64,000 bases of DNA. It comes from an uncultured Marinobacter sp. (GTDB taxonomy: Bacteria; Pseudomonadota; Gammaproteobacteria; Pseudomonadales; Oleiphilaceae). This document shows, in pieces, positions 17,912 through 26,971 of the stretch. Below the pieces are notes generated by a model. The model did not search any database. It was not told where the DNA came from and was given only the letters and a program-made list of their open reading frames with translations. Location of the stretch: NCBI RefSeq assembly GCF_946886895.1, contig NZ_CAMPJO010000009.1, positions 1-64,000 of the forward strand. Direction: 5' to 3'. The position numbers were made by a program, and so were the translations under genes. How positions within the stretch are numbered: position 1 is the first letter of the stretch; every line of letters begins with the position of its first letter.

Positions 17912-17952
17912 TTTTTTCCGATAACGAGGCATTGCCCCGTCAACGGCTGCGT

Positions 17953-17980
17953 ATTCTACGGATTCGGTCGTTTGCGTCAA
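17953..17980 (-). promoter_or_regulatory. Sigma-70 promoter of the tRNA-Gly/tRNA-Cys unit
   Basis: Read leftward, TTGACG (17975-17980) and TAGAAT (17953-17958) are separated by 16 bases and stand about 40 bases before the tRNA-Gly 5' end. Both hexamers match the sigma-70 consensus at five of six positions. Confidence 0.65.
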
Positions 17981-18163
17981 CCTCTTTTTTCAACTTTCTG
18001 TTTTATAGGGATTTCCGGACATTTTTTGGGCAGTCCTGCGGTCTCTGCAAGTTGGCTTACATTGCCACACGATGACGAATACGCCCGGGCGCTGGCGGTT
18101 ACGCCGGGGAGTCTCTAAGCTAGTGAAAAACCAACTGAAACATGCCATGGACACCAGACACCT

Positions 18164-19333
18164 GTGCCGATAGCCGACACGCCCCAGACAGCAAACGGAT
18201 CGAGCCGGATGGCGGGTACACCCGGCAGCGCTGTGGAGGAACAGAACACCCTGAGCATTCGCGGCGACTGGACCCTCGCCCACTACCGCAGCCTCAAGGC
18301 CATCGTCACGAAACGGACCGGCCAGGGCGAGGTGCCCGGCACTGTCGAACTGGCGGGCCTGGGCCGGCTGGATACCGCCGGCGCCTCGTTGCTGGTGACG
18401 CTGCTGGGGCCCGAGAAAGCCCGGGATATCGCCTCAAGCCGGGGCACACTGGCCGAAGAGCAGTCGGCGTTGCTCCAGGCCGTTGCCGAGGCGATGGCAG
18501 ACCGGTCCCAACCCAAAGTCACCACGGCCTCCCCTGTCACGATGTTGCTGGCGAATACCGGGGAAAAAACCATTGAGCTTTATCGTTTGCTGTGGCGGCT
18601 TTCGGGCTTTATTGGCCAGACGCTGGCGACCCTCTTTACCACCCTGCCCCGGCCCGGCCGCTGGCGAATAACGCCTTTCGTTGCCGCCATCCAGGATACC
18701 GGCCTGAATGCCCTGCCCATCGTGGCCCTGCTCACCTTTCTGGTGGGCGCGGTGGTGGCGTTTCTGGGTGCGACGGTGCTGGATAATTTCGGTGCCACCA
18801 TTTACACGGTCAACCTGGTTGCGTTTTCCTTTCTCCGGGAGTTCGGCGTATTACTGGCGGCCATTCTTCTGGCCGGCCGCACTGCCAGCGCTTTTACCGC
18901 CCAGATCGGGGCCATGAAGGTGAACGAGGAAATTGACGCCCTGCGCACACTGGGGCTGAACCCGGTGGAGCTGCTGGTGATTCCCAGGGTGCTGGCGATG
19001 ATGGTCAGTCTGCCGATCCTGACCTTTGTCGGCATGGTGGCCGGTATGCTGGGCGGTGGCATGGTGTGCGCCCTGGTTCTGGACATCTCACCCACGCAAT
19101 TCCTTGCCATTGTGGAGCGCGACCTGCAGCTGCGGCATTTTCTGGTCGGCATCTCCAAGGCGCCGGTGTTTGCCTTCCTGATTGCCGTTATTGGTTGTCT
19201 TGAGGGTTTCAAGGTGGAAGGCAGTGCCCAGTCAGTGGGCGAACACACAACCTCGTCCGTGGTTCAATCGATTTTCATGGTCATTCTGCTGGATTCCATT
19301 GCTGCGCTGTTTTTCATGGAGATGGGATGGTGA
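18164..19333 (+). CDS. mlaE: MlaE-family lipid ABC transporter permease with N-terminal STAS domain
   Basis: The 389-residue protein joins a STAS-like domain (about 30-120, with ELAGLGRLDTAGASLLVTLLG) to an MlaE permease of five or six membrane spans. The permease shows LTFLVGAVVAFLGATVL, the conserved AGRTASAFTAQIGAMKVNEEIDALRTLG block and a GCLEGFKVEGSAQSVGEHTT C-terminal segment. STAS plays the role that the separate MlaB protein has in E. coli. The frame begins with GTG at 18164; an ATG at 18209 is an alternative start. It is first of four overlapping or close genes that build an MCE-type inner-membrane lipid transporter. Confidence 0.88.
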   Translation: MPIADTPQTANGSSRMAGTPGSAVEEQNTLSIRGDWTLAHYRSLKAIVTKRTGQGEVPGTVELAGLGRLDTAGASLLVTLLGPEKARDIASSRGTLAEEQSALLQAVAEAMADRSQPKVTTASPVTMLLANTGEKTIELYRLLWRLSGFIGQTLATLFTTLPRPGRWRITPFVAAIQDTGLNALPIVALLTFLVGAVVAFLGATVLDNFGATIYTVNLVAFSFLREFGVLLAAILLAGRTASAFTAQIGAMKVNEEIDALRTLGLNPVELLVIPRVLAMMVSLPILTFVGMVAGMLGGGMVCALVLDISPTQFLAIVERDLQLRHFLVGISKAPVFAFLIAVIGCLEGFKVEGSAQSVGEHTTSSVVQSIFMVILLDSIAALFFMEMGW

Positions 19334-19337
19334 CGCC

Positions 19338-20156
19338 ATGGTGACAGAAGTCGGAAACACCGGCAGCGGAGAACGGACACCGGTTATCCAGGTTCACAAG
19401 CTGGACAACCGGTTTGGCGAGCACGTGGTTCATCAGGGGCTGGACCTGGATCTGTTCCGGGGGGAAATTCTCGGCGTTGTCGGTGGCTCCGGCACCGGTA
19501 AAACGGTGTTGCTGCGCAGTATCGTGGGCCTGCACAGTCCCTCTGGCGGACACGTACGGGTGTTTGGCACCGACCTTGACGAGCTGAGCCCCCGCGCACG
19601 CTCGGAGACGGAGCAGCGCTTCGGCGTCCTGTTCCAGGGCGGCGCGTTATTCACCTCCCTGAACCTGCAGGAAAATATCGCGGTACCACTGATCGAACAC
19701 GCGGGCCTTATCCGCACCGACGCCGAAGAGCTGGCCCGCATGAAGCTTGCGCTAACAGGACTGCCACCGGAGGCTGCGCTCAAATACCCAGCGGAGCTGT
19801 CGGGCGGTATGGTCAAGCGCGCCGCCCTGGCCCGGGCCCTGGCGCTGGACCCGGAAATCCTGTTTCTGGATGAACCCACCGCCGGCCTCGACCCCATTGG
19901 CGCCGCCGCTTTTGACCGGCTGATCGTCACCTTGCGGGATGCCCTGGGCCTGACCGTCTTTATGGTGACCCACGATCTGGATACCCTGTACGCCACCTGT
20001 GATCGCGTTGCTGTGCTCTCCCAGCGAAAAGTGCTGGTGGCAGACACCCTCGATCGGGTCGCCAGTACAGACGACGACTGGATTCAGGACTATTTTCAGG
20101 GCCCTCGTGGGCGGGCGGCCCATTCCGCTTCCCGGGCAAATTCAACCGACCGCTGA
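19338..20156 (+). CDS. mlaF: MlaF-family ATPase of an MCE lipid transporter
   Basis: This 272-residue ABC ATPase has Walker A GGSGTGKT at residues 49-56, signature LSGGMVKRAALARAL, Walker B ILFLDEPTAGLD and a switch histidine in VTHDLDT. The LSGGM(V/A)KR form is typical of the MlaF/Ttg2A class that powers phospholipid movement between membranes. The ATG at 19338 lies four bases after the permease stop. A longer frame upstream overlaps the permease gene and is not family-like. Confidence 0.92.
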   Translation: MVTEVGNTGSGERTPVIQVHKLDNRFGEHVVHQGLDLDLFRGEILGVVGGSGTGKTVLLRSIVGLHSPSGGHVRVFGTDLDELSPRARSETEQRFGVLFQGGALFTSLNLQENIAVPLIEHAGLIRTDAEELARMKLALTGLPPEAALKYPAELSGGMVKRAALARALALDPEILFLDEPTAGLDPIGAAAFDRLIVTLRDALGLTVFMVTHDLDTLYATCDRVAVLSQRKVLVADTLDRVASTDDDWIQDYFQGPRGRAAHSASRANSTDR

Positions 20157-20171
20157 CAGGAGTAAGGCACC

Positions 20172-21110
20172 ATGGAACCCAAAGCGCACCATGTGATTAT
20201 CGGGCTGTTTACCCTGGCCGCCGTTGCGGCGGCGCTGGGGTTCGCGCTCTGGCTCGGTAAATCCTCGGCGGATCGGGAGTGGGCCTGGTATGAGATCGGC
20301 TTTGACCAGGCCGTCACTGGCCTCTCTCAGGGAAATCCGGTGCTCTACAGCGGCGTGGAGGTGGGTAATGTGGTCAACCTCCGGCTGGATCCGGACGACC
20401 CCAGCCACGTGCGGGTACTGGTGCGGGTGGACGAAAAGATTCCCATCCGTGAGAACACCAGCGTCGGCCTGGTGCTGGCCAACATCACCGGCAGTATGAG
20501 CGTGCAATTCAGCGGCGGCACGCCCGACAGCCCCAGGCTCCAGGGCGACCGCGGCGATCCGCCGCTGATCATGGCGGAACCCTCAGCCTTCACCAGCCTG
20601 TTAACCAACGGCGAACAGTTGCTGAAGAAAGCGGACCGCCTGCTGACCAATGCCAATGCCCTGTTCTCCGACCAGAACACCGACAACCTGACCACCATAC
20701 TCGCCAACACCCGCGAGGCCACGGACGGGCTGATGGCCCGCCGGGACGAGCTCGTGGCGCTGCTGGCACGCATGAGTGCCGCCGCTGCCCGGGCGGAAGA
20801 AGCCGCCATCAAGGTATCCAGGGTCTCCGATAATGCCAATGCGCTTTTGCAGAATCACGGCCGGGAGGTTCTGGAATCCATGGACCAGGCGCTGAACACC
20901 ATCCAGACCACCGTCGCCCGCATAGACCAGTTGACCCGTCGCAATGAAGGCGCGCTGGATGCCGGCCTGCAGGGCATGGGTGAGCTGGCGCCGGCACTCC
21001 GCGAGTTGCGGAGCACCCTGCGGAATCTGAATCAGTTTACCCGTCGACTCGAAGCCAACCCCGCCGGAACCTTGTGGGGTGGCGGCAGCATCAAGGAGAT
21101 TTCCCAGTGA
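20172..21110 (+). CDS. mlaD: MlaD/MCE-domain substrate-binding protein
   Basis: The 312-residue protein has one N-terminal membrane anchor (HHVIIGLFTLAAVAAALGFA) and a periplasmic MCE domain at about 40-120 (GLSQGNPVLYSGVEVGNV, TSVGLVLANITGSMSVQF). A long helical region to about 300 follows. MCE proteins form hexameric rings that hold lipid between the permease and the outer membrane. At 312 residues it is much longer than E. coli MlaD (about 180), and the helical C-terminus may form a tunnel. The gene follows an AGGAG site and overlaps the next gene by four bases (GTGA). Confidence 0.88.
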   Translation: MEPKAHHVIIGLFTLAAVAAALGFALWLGKSSADREWAWYEIGFDQAVTGLSQGNPVLYSGVEVGNVVNLRLDPDDPSHVRVLVRVDEKIPIRENTSVGLVLANITGSMSVQFSGGTPDSPRLQGDRGDPPLIMAEPSAFTSLLTNGEQLLKKADRLLTNANALFSDQNTDNLTTILANTREATDGLMARRDELVALLARMSAAAARAEEAAIKVSRVSDNANALLQNHGREVLESMDQALNTIQTTVARIDQLTRRNEGALDAGLQGMGELAPALRELRSTLRNLNQFTRRLEANPAGTLWGGGSIKEISQ

Positions 21111-21733
21111 ACTCAGCTTTTGCCAGTGCCCTTAGGGCTCTGACCATCACCCTGCCACTGATCCTGTCCCTTGGCGGCTGTACGGTTTTTCCGACACCGG
21201 AACCCCCCAGGCTGATGGACTTCCCGGTACCTGCGGAGGTCACTCCCTTGCCGTCCACCCAGCCGCTGACCCTCCGGGTGGACACCCCGTTCGCCTCGGA
21301 ACCTTTTAACAGCAGCCGTATTCTGGCCATGCCCAATGCCTACGAATTCCGGGCCTACGGCGGGGTTCGCTGGCGCGATACGGCACCGGTGATTCTGCGT
21401 GACATGCTGGTGGAAGCCTTGCGTGGCAGCGGAGCATTTGCCTCGGTCATCAGCGAAACCAACCCCGCCAATGCCAGCGCTACCCTGGTGACGGACGTTC
21501 GGGCCTTCCACACCAGAACCCGGGCGGGCCAGGTTCGCGCCATTATGGGTCTTCACAGCCTGATTATCGATAACCGGTCCCGAGAGACCCTGTGCGCCCG
21601 GGAATTCCGGGCAGAACAGGCAGCCGCCAGCGACGGCATTGAAGACGTGGTGGTCGCGTTCGGGAAACTGGCCGAAACAGTGGCCGGGGAACTGGTTCCT
21701 TGGGCGAGCGCCTGCCTGCGCCCGCAGGGCTAG
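21107..21733 (+). CDS. ABC-type transport auxiliary lipoprotein (PqiC/DUF330-like)
   Basis: The 208-residue lipoprotein has a signal peptide ending at a lipobox (LGGC, Cys-25) followed by a PqiC-like beta/alpha domain (LTLRVDTPFASEPFNSSRILAM, RWRDTAPVILRDMLVEAL). In PqiABC and related MCE systems such a lipoprotein couples the MCE tunnel to the outer membrane. The GTG start at 21107 overlaps the MlaD stop and is preferred over a longer in-frame start because it places the signal peptide at the N-terminus. It closes the operon and overlaps the convergent pgsA end by four bases. Confidence 0.85.
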   Translation: MNSAFASALRALTITLPLILSLGGCTVFPTPEPPRLMDFPVPAEVTPLPSTQPLTLRVDTPFASEPFNSSRILAMPNAYEFRAYGGVRWRDTAPVILRDMLVEALRGSGAFASVISETNPANASATLVTDVRAFHTRTRAGQVRAIMGLHSLIIDNRSRETLCAREFRAEQAAASDGIEDVVVAFGKLAETVAGELVPWASACLRPQG

Positions 21734-22281
21734 TCCGCCTCTGGAAACAGGTCGGCCCAGGCCGCTTTCAGGTAAAGCCCCATGGACCAGAGCGTGAGCC
21801 CGGCCGCCACGTAGAGCAGGCCAATCGCCACATAGGACCAGGTGACGCCCGGCGGGAAGGCCAGCAGGCCCACAATAGCCGCCATCTGGGCGGTGGTTTT
21901 GATCTTGCCAATGTAGGAAACCGCAACGCTGGCCCGGCTGCCGATTTCCGCCATCCACTCACGCAGGGCGGAAATCACGATTTCCCGGCCAATAATCACG
22001 GTGGCCGGGATCGTCAGCAGAATGGCCGCGTATTCCTGAATCAGTACCGCCAGCGCCACCGCCACCATCAGTTTGTCGGCCACCGGGTCCAGAAAGGCGC
22101 CAAACGGTGTGCTCTGGTCCAGTTTTCTGGCCAGGTAGCCGTCTAGCCAGTCCGTGGCGGCCGCAAGGGCGAACAAAGCCGCGCTGACCAGGTAACTCCA
22201 CTGCACGGGGAGGTAGAAAATCACCACAAATACCGGAATCATGAGGATTCGGGAGAGTGTGAGTATGTTGGGTAAATTCAT
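21730..22281 (-). CDS. pgsA: CDP-diacylglycerol-glycerol-3-phosphate 3-phosphatidyltransferase
   Basis: The 183-residue inner-membrane enzyme makes phosphatidylglycerol-phosphate from CDP-diacylglycerol. It carries the CDP-alcohol phosphotransferase signature across DWLDGYLAR and STPFGAFLDPVADK and has four or five hydrophobic spans. It sits seven bases downstream of uvrC, as in E. coli and Pseudomonas. In those genomes tRNA genes usually follow; here the MCE operon intervenes on the other strand. Confidence 0.95.
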   Translation of the reverse strand: MNLPNILTLSRILMIPVFVVIFYLPVQWSYLVSAALFALAAATDWLDGYLARKLDQSTPFGAFLDPVADKLMVAVALAVLIQEYAAILLTIPATVIIGREIVISALREWMAEIGSRASVAVSYIGKIKTTAQMAAIVGLLAFPPGVTWSYVAIGLLYVAAGLTLWSMGLYLKAAWADLFPEAD

Positions 22282-22288
22282 GCTGTCC

Positions 22289-24151
22289 TTACTCGTCGTG
22301 CAGAGCTGCGTAAATGGTTTCAGCCAGTGCCTTGCTGATGCCCTGGACTTTGGTCATCTCGTCAATACCGGCCTTGCGAAGTTCCTGTATGCCGCCAAAA
22401 TAGCGGATCAGATCGCGCCGGCGCTTGGGGCCGACACCCTCAATACCTTCCAGTGTAGACTGCCGCCGCTTCTTGTCCCGCCGGGCCCGGTGGCCGGTGA
22501 TGGCAAACCGGTGTGACTCGTCCCGTATATGCTGGATCAGGTGCAGGGCCGGCGAATCCGCCGGTACCCGGAAGACATCGCCGGTCATGGCGTCAATCAG
22601 TTGCTCCATGCCCGCGCGGCGGGCTACGCCTTTGGCGACACCGATCAGCGGTATATCAGAAATTTCAAGCTCATCAAACACTTCCCGGGCAATGTTCAAC
22701 TGCCCCTTACCACCATCAATAAACACCAGGTCCGGGCGTTTGCCTTCGCCCGCCACCATCCGGCGATAGCGCCGGGTCAGCACCTGGCGCATGGCGGCAT
22801 AGTCATCGCCGGCGGTCACGCCTTCAATGTTGTACAGGCGATAATCGCTTTTCAGTGGCCCATTCTCATCGAAAACCACACAGGATGCGACGGTATTTTC
22901 CCCGTGGCTGTGGCTGATATCGAAACATTCCATTCGCCCCGGGGTCTCCGCCAGTTCCAGCAGATCCCGGAGTGCCAGCAGCCGACGATACACGGTTTCC
23001 TTGCTCGCCAGATGTGTGAGCAGGGTTTGTTGGGCGTTGGTCATGGCCAGTTCCAGCCAGCGCCGCCGTTCTCCGCGCACGTTGCCGCGAATACGGGTGT
23101 CCCGGCCCGCGGCTTCTGTCAAGGCCTGGGCCAGCAGTGCCTGGCCCTCTACTTCCCCCGGGACCAGAACATCCCGGGGGATCTCCCTTCGCGTGTTGCC
23201 ACCAAAATAATACTGCCCGAGAAAGGCGCTGAGCAGTTCGCCTTCGGACTGCTCAATGGAGTAACGGGGGAAGTAATCCTTGGTGCCCAGCACCCGGCCG
23301 CCCCGCACGATGATCACCACAATACAGACCACGCCGGCGTCTTGCGCGATGGCGACAACGTCGGCATCGCCGCCCTCACCGTCAACCGACTGTTGTTCCT
23401 GCACATGGCGCAGGTGGTTGATCTGGTCCCGATAGGCCGCCGCTTTCTCGAATTCCAGCTGCGTCGAGGCGGCCTCCATGGCGTTCATCAGGTCGTGGAT
23501 GATGGCGGGGTTCTTGCCCTCCAGGAACATGGACGCGTGGCGTACATCCTGCTGGTAGTCCTCCGGTGAGATGTAGCCAACACAAGGCGCCGTGCACCGG
23601 TTGATCTGATACTGCAGACAGGGTCGCGCTCTGTTCCTGAAAAAGCTTTCAGTGCAGGACCTTATGCGGAAAACTTTCTGTAAAATATTAAGACTTTCCT
23701 TGACCGCGCCAGAGCTCGGAAAAGGCCCGAACCAGGTACCGCCGCCTTTTTTGGTGCGCCCGCGGCGAAAGGTCAGTGACGGATAATCACTGTGGGAAGA
23801 CAGGTAGATATAGGGATAGGATTTGTCGTCCCGGAGCAGGATGTTGTAGGGCGGTCGGAGCGACTTGATCAGGTTCTGTTCCAGCAGCAGGGCTTCGGTT
23901 TCGCTGCCGGTGATGGTCACTTCAATGGAGTCGATCCTGGCAACCAGGGCCTCGGTTTTCGGCGCGAGACCGGTTTTCCGAAAATAACTGCCGACCCGCT
24001 TCTTCAGGTTCCGGGCTTTGCCCACATACAACACCGAGCCGCCGCTGCCGTACATTCGGTAGACGCCAGGGCGCTCGGTCAATTGCTTCAGGAAGTGTTT
24101 GCTGTCGAACTCCCTGGCCGCTTCCTTGTCCGGGTCAGACCTTGTCGGCAT
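22289..24151 (-). CDS. uvrC: UvrABC excinuclease subunit C
   Basis: The 620-residue UvrC makes both incisions during nucleotide excision repair. It has an N-terminal GIY-YIG nuclease (PGVYRMYGSGGSVLYVGKARNLKKRV, about 30-55), a UvrB-binding UVR segment (LMNAMEAASTQLEFEKAAAYRDQI), the C-terminal RNase H-like nuclease (ECFDISHSHGE, VFIDGGKGQ) and a helix-hairpin-helix end (IEGVGPKRRRDLIRYFG). An in-frame TTG lies one codon earlier, but the ATG at 24151 is preferred. The start overlaps the end of gacA by 17 bases, so the genes are coupled. Confidence 0.96.
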   Translation of the reverse strand: MPTRSDPDKEAAREFDSKHFLKQLTERPGVYRMYGSGGSVLYVGKARNLKKRVGSYFRKTGLAPKTEALVARIDSIEVTITGSETEALLLEQNLIKSLRPPYNILLRDDKSYPYIYLSSHSDYPSLTFRRGRTKKGGGTWFGPFPSSGAVKESLNILQKVFRIRSCTESFFRNRARPCLQYQINRCTAPCVGYISPEDYQQDVRHASMFLEGKNPAIIHDLMNAMEAASTQLEFEKAAAYRDQINHLRHVQEQQSVDGEGGDADVVAIAQDAGVVCIVVIIVRGGRVLGTKDYFPRYSIEQSEGELLSAFLGQYYFGGNTRREIPRDVLVPGEVEGQALLAQALTEAAGRDTRIRGNVRGERRRWLELAMTNAQQTLLTHLASKETVYRRLLALRDLLELAETPGRMECFDISHSHGENTVASCVVFDENGPLKSDYRLYNIEGVTAGDDYAAMRQVLTRRYRRMVAGEGKRPDLVFIDGGKGQLNIAREVFDELEISDIPLIGVAKGVARRAGMEQLIDAMTGDVFRVPADSPALHLIQHIRDESHRFAITGHRARRDKKRRQSTLEGIEGVGPKRRRDLIRYFGGIQELRKAGIDEMTKVQGISKALAETIYAALHDE

Positions 24152-24794
24152 CAAGCAGTCCGAGCCGAACGGCCATCAGGGCCAGTTCCACATCGCTGGC
24201 AATTTCCAGCTTTTCAAAAATCCGGTAGCGGTAACTGTTCACCGTTTTCGGGCTCAGGCAGAGCTTGTCGGAGATGTCCTGAACCTTCTGGCAGTCGACG
24301 ACCATCATGGCAATCTGCATTTCCCGTTCTGACAGCCGTTCGAACAGCGAAAGCTCGCCATCGTCATCGCGATCACCACCCAACTGCTTGAGGGCCATTT
24401 TCTGGGCAATTTCAGGGCTGATGTAGCGCTGGCCGGAATGGGCCATGCGAATGGCCCGGAGCATCTCCTTGATATCCGCGCCCTTGGTGATGTAGGCGGT
24501 CGCCCCACTCTGCATGACGCGGGCCGGATAGGGGTCATCGGCGCAGGCCGTTACCACGATGACACGGATGGAGTCGTCCACCCGAAGGATGCGGCGGGTC
24601 GCTTCGAGGCCACCAATACCCGGCATACGAATGTCCATCAGGACGATGTCGGGCCGCTCACGGCGGACAAACTCGATCGCGTCTTCTCCGGACGACGCCT
24701 GACCAATGACATCAATATCGGGGTTATCGGCCAACATCCGGGTAATCCCGGAGCGCACCAGCTCATGGTCATCAACCACCAGTACCCTGATCAA
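24135..24794 (-). CDS. gacA: Response regulator GacA/UvrY (LuxR family)
   Basis: The 219-residue regulator has a receiver domain with the DD pair at 8-9 and phosphoacceptor Asp-54 (IVLMDIRMPG), and a C-terminal LuxR helix-turn-helix (LSEREMQIAMMVVDCQ, LCLSPKTVNSYRYRIFEKL). Synteny with uvrC identifies it as GacA/UvrY, which with the GacS/BarA kinase activates small RNAs that titrate CsrA. The kinase is not in the window. The gene is first of the gacA-uvrC-pgsA unit. Confidence 0.93.
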   Translation of the reverse strand: MIRVLVVDDHELVRSGITRMLADNPDIDVIGQASSGEDAIEFVRRERPDIVLMDIRMPGIGGLEATRRILRVDDSIRVIVVTACADDPYPARVMQSGATAYITKGADIKEMLRAIRMAHSGQRYISPEIAQKMALKQLGGDRDDDGELSLFERLSEREMQIAMMVVDCQKVQDISDKLCLSPKTVNSYRYRIFEKLEIASDVELALMAVRLGLLDADKV

Positions 24795-24894
24795 AATTCA
24801 CCTCGCAAACGGCTTTCGGGGAAACAGCGCGATTGTACCGGTTACCGATACGCCGGGGTAGGTGCAATCGGAAATACCCGGCCGTCACCGGCCA

Positions 24895-25146
24895 TCAGGC
24901 CGGCACACCCAGCCCCGCCGTATTCTCCACCGGATCAAACCAGACCACCAGGTCACCCCGCCGGACTGCCGCCATTACCCGGCCGCGCTCCGCCATCGGG
25001 TTTTCAGTATCATTCAGCCCGTGGTAGCGGGTGCAGTACTCATCCACCAGGCCATCGAGCTGATCATCACTCAACAGCTCGCGATCAACAACGAATTTCT
25101 CCTGCCGGGGATCGGCCTGCGCCGGACGGGTGGTTTCCTCGCTCAT
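24895..25146 (-). CDS. YheU-like small conserved protein
   Basis: The 83-residue protein resembles the YheU/UPF0270 family: VDRELLSDDQLDGLVDEYCTRYHG followed by MAAVRRGDLVVWFDPVENTAGL, matching the pattern of a helix, a short linker and a strand ending in a V-W-F/S segment. The start at 25146 is chosen because it follows GAGGAGA at proper distance; a start eight codons earlier lacks one. The function of the family is not known. It stands alone between gacA and a chemoreceptor gene. Confidence 0.65.
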   Translation of the reverse strand: MSEETTRPAQADPRQEKFVVDRELLSDDQLDGLVDEYCTRYHGLNDTENPMAERGRVMAAVRRGDLVVWFDPVENTAGLGVPA

Positions 25147-25250
25147 GGTGTCTCCTCTTCTCCTGACCATGGTAAGGATTATTGCGGGCCGGGAGAACCC
25201 TCGCTGATGCGAAAACGGGCGATCAGTTCTCGTATGGACACCGATTCACT

Positions 25251-26807
25251 TCACAGGGCCTCGCTGATTGCCCGGTTGCCCTGGACACTTTGTGCCAGCA
25301 CGTCGGCACTGTCGTCCAGTGCCGCTGAGCGTCGTTCGACCCGGCCGATTTCGTCCCGCTGTACGATCACCGCCGAGCTGATCTGGCTGCTGCGTTGTTC
25401 CAGCTCCACAAACTGATGCCGCAACCGGTCAACGTGCTGTTTCAATGTGAGCAGTTGCTCCCGGTTGCGATGACCGGCATCACGCATGACCTCCAGCATG
25501 CCGTCCAGCTCACTCACGCCTTCCACCAGATCTTTGACCCACTGCCGAATATCCTGGGTGGATTCAGACGTGCGCCGCGACAGCGTCCTGACTTCATCGG
25601 CAACCACCGCGAAACCACGGCCATGGTTGCCCTCACGGGCAGCTTCAATAGCAGCGTTAAGGGCCAGCAGGTTGGTCTGGTCAGCAATATCGGCGATTAC
25701 GCCGATCACCTGTTCGATTTTACCCGTGGACGCCGTTAGCAGTTCAATCGACCCAGACACCCGACCAATCACTTTCACGGTATGTTCGGCTGCCCGCTCA
25801 CTGGTGGTCAGGCCCTGCTGCACTTCTTCGTTGGCGGCAACCGCTTCAAGCACCGTCTGATCGGATTGCGACGTTGCCTGCTCAATCGCGGACGCCTGGT
25901 CCGATATGGCCGTCATGGAGCGGGTGACATCGCCGATTAATGCCCGAGTCCTGCCCGAGGCGGCGTGCAGCGACCCGGCCCCGTCATCCAGTGCCTGCGA
26001 GCGCTCATTGAGCCCGGCGGCGGCGGTACGGATGTCACCGATAAACTGTTCAAAGCGCTGGACCAGCCCACCCAACGCCATACTGACACCAGCGACTTCA
26101 TCCCGGCCCGTCAGATGGGGCAAACGGGTCAGATCCGCATCCTCCTCCATGGCCTGGAGGTGCCGCTGCATGGTTTGCAATCGCAGAATCACCGTCTGTC
26201 TCAGCCATCCGGTCATCAACACCACGATGACCAGAAAACCAAGCGCACCGGCTATCAGATAACGTTGCTGATCGGAAAGGAACGTCAGCAACTCACTGGC
26301 GCCAGCGGCCACCGAGGCACGGCTTTGCTTCTGCCGTTCGGCGATGGCACCCAGCATGGGCTCCAGTGCCGGGAAAAGATCGAAATCAACCACCTTGCCG
26401 ACCTGATAGTAACTTTTCTCTGAAATGCCGTCGTTCATGGCGTCCATCAACGCCAGAACACGATCAAAGTCCGCCTGGTGAGCCGCGGCCCATTCCGCCA
26501 GCCCCTCATTGCCGGCAACCGCCTGCCAGTGCGCGGGCAAGGACGTCTCCAACTGCCCGAAGATCTCGTCCACCTCCCCCCACAGCAACAGCTGCGCCTT
26601 GATTTTATAAGCGAGATCCTGGAGCCGCCGGTGATCCTGCTCCAGGTCCGTCAGCAACCAGGACTCGTTCAGGCTGGTGCGAATAAGACTGCCGGACGCC
26701 GTCTCCGCTTTCAGGATAATGCTCCACGACAAGGCGGTCAGTCCCGCAATAGCAAAAACACACAGGAACGCGAAAAACAGGATACGGGCACGAACGGTAG
26801 CAAGCAT
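25251..26807 (-). CDS. Methyl-accepting chemotaxis protein
   Basis: The 518-residue receptor has an N-terminal membrane span (about 8-30), a periplasmic helical domain of about 155 residues, a second span near 186-207 and a short HAMP-like linker. The cytoplasmic signalling region contains the conserved hairpin tip ([20 protein letters not shown] then [16 protein letters not shown], about 365-410). No C-terminal receptor-methylase tethering pentapeptide is present. The signal sensed is unknown; the periplasmic part is an all-helical bundle without a recognised ligand motif. A GGAGTTG site precedes the ATG. Confidence 0.93.
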   Translation of the reverse strand: MLATVRARILFFAFLCVFAIAGLTALSWSIILKAETASGSLIRTSLNESWLLTDLEQDHRRLQDLAYKIKAQLLLWGEVDEIFGQLETSLPAHWQAVAGNEGLAEWAAAHQADFDRVLALMDAMNDGISEKSYYQVGKVVDFDLFPALEPMLGAIAERQKQSRASVAAGASELLTFLSDQQRYLIAGALGFLVIVVLMTGWLRQTVILRLQTMQRHLQAMEEDADLTRLPHLTGRDEVAGVSMALGGLVQRFEQFIGDIRTAAAGLNERSQALDDGAGSLHAASGRTRALIGDVTRSMTAISDQASAIEQATSQSDQTVLEAVAANEEVQQGLTTSERAAEHTVKVIGRVSGSIELLTASTGKIEQVIGVIADIADQTNLLALNAAIEAAREGNHGRGFAVVADEVRTLSRRTSESTQDIRQWVKDLVEGVSELDGMLEVMRDAGHRNREQLLTLKQHVDRLRHQFVELEQRSSQISSAVIVQRDEIGRVERRSAALDDSADVLAQSVQGNRAISEAL

Positions 26808-26971
26808 GACAACTCCAACAGCGGGCTATGCCGGGGAGCCTATGCCTGTTTCATGACATTTTTGTGTCGAAGGGCTGCCGGGGTCTTCTGCCGCCACTGT
26901 TCCTGGCGCCAGCACTTCAAAAGCGCCGCCCGATTCTCTATCATCGCCGCTTTCACGACGTTTGGACGCAA

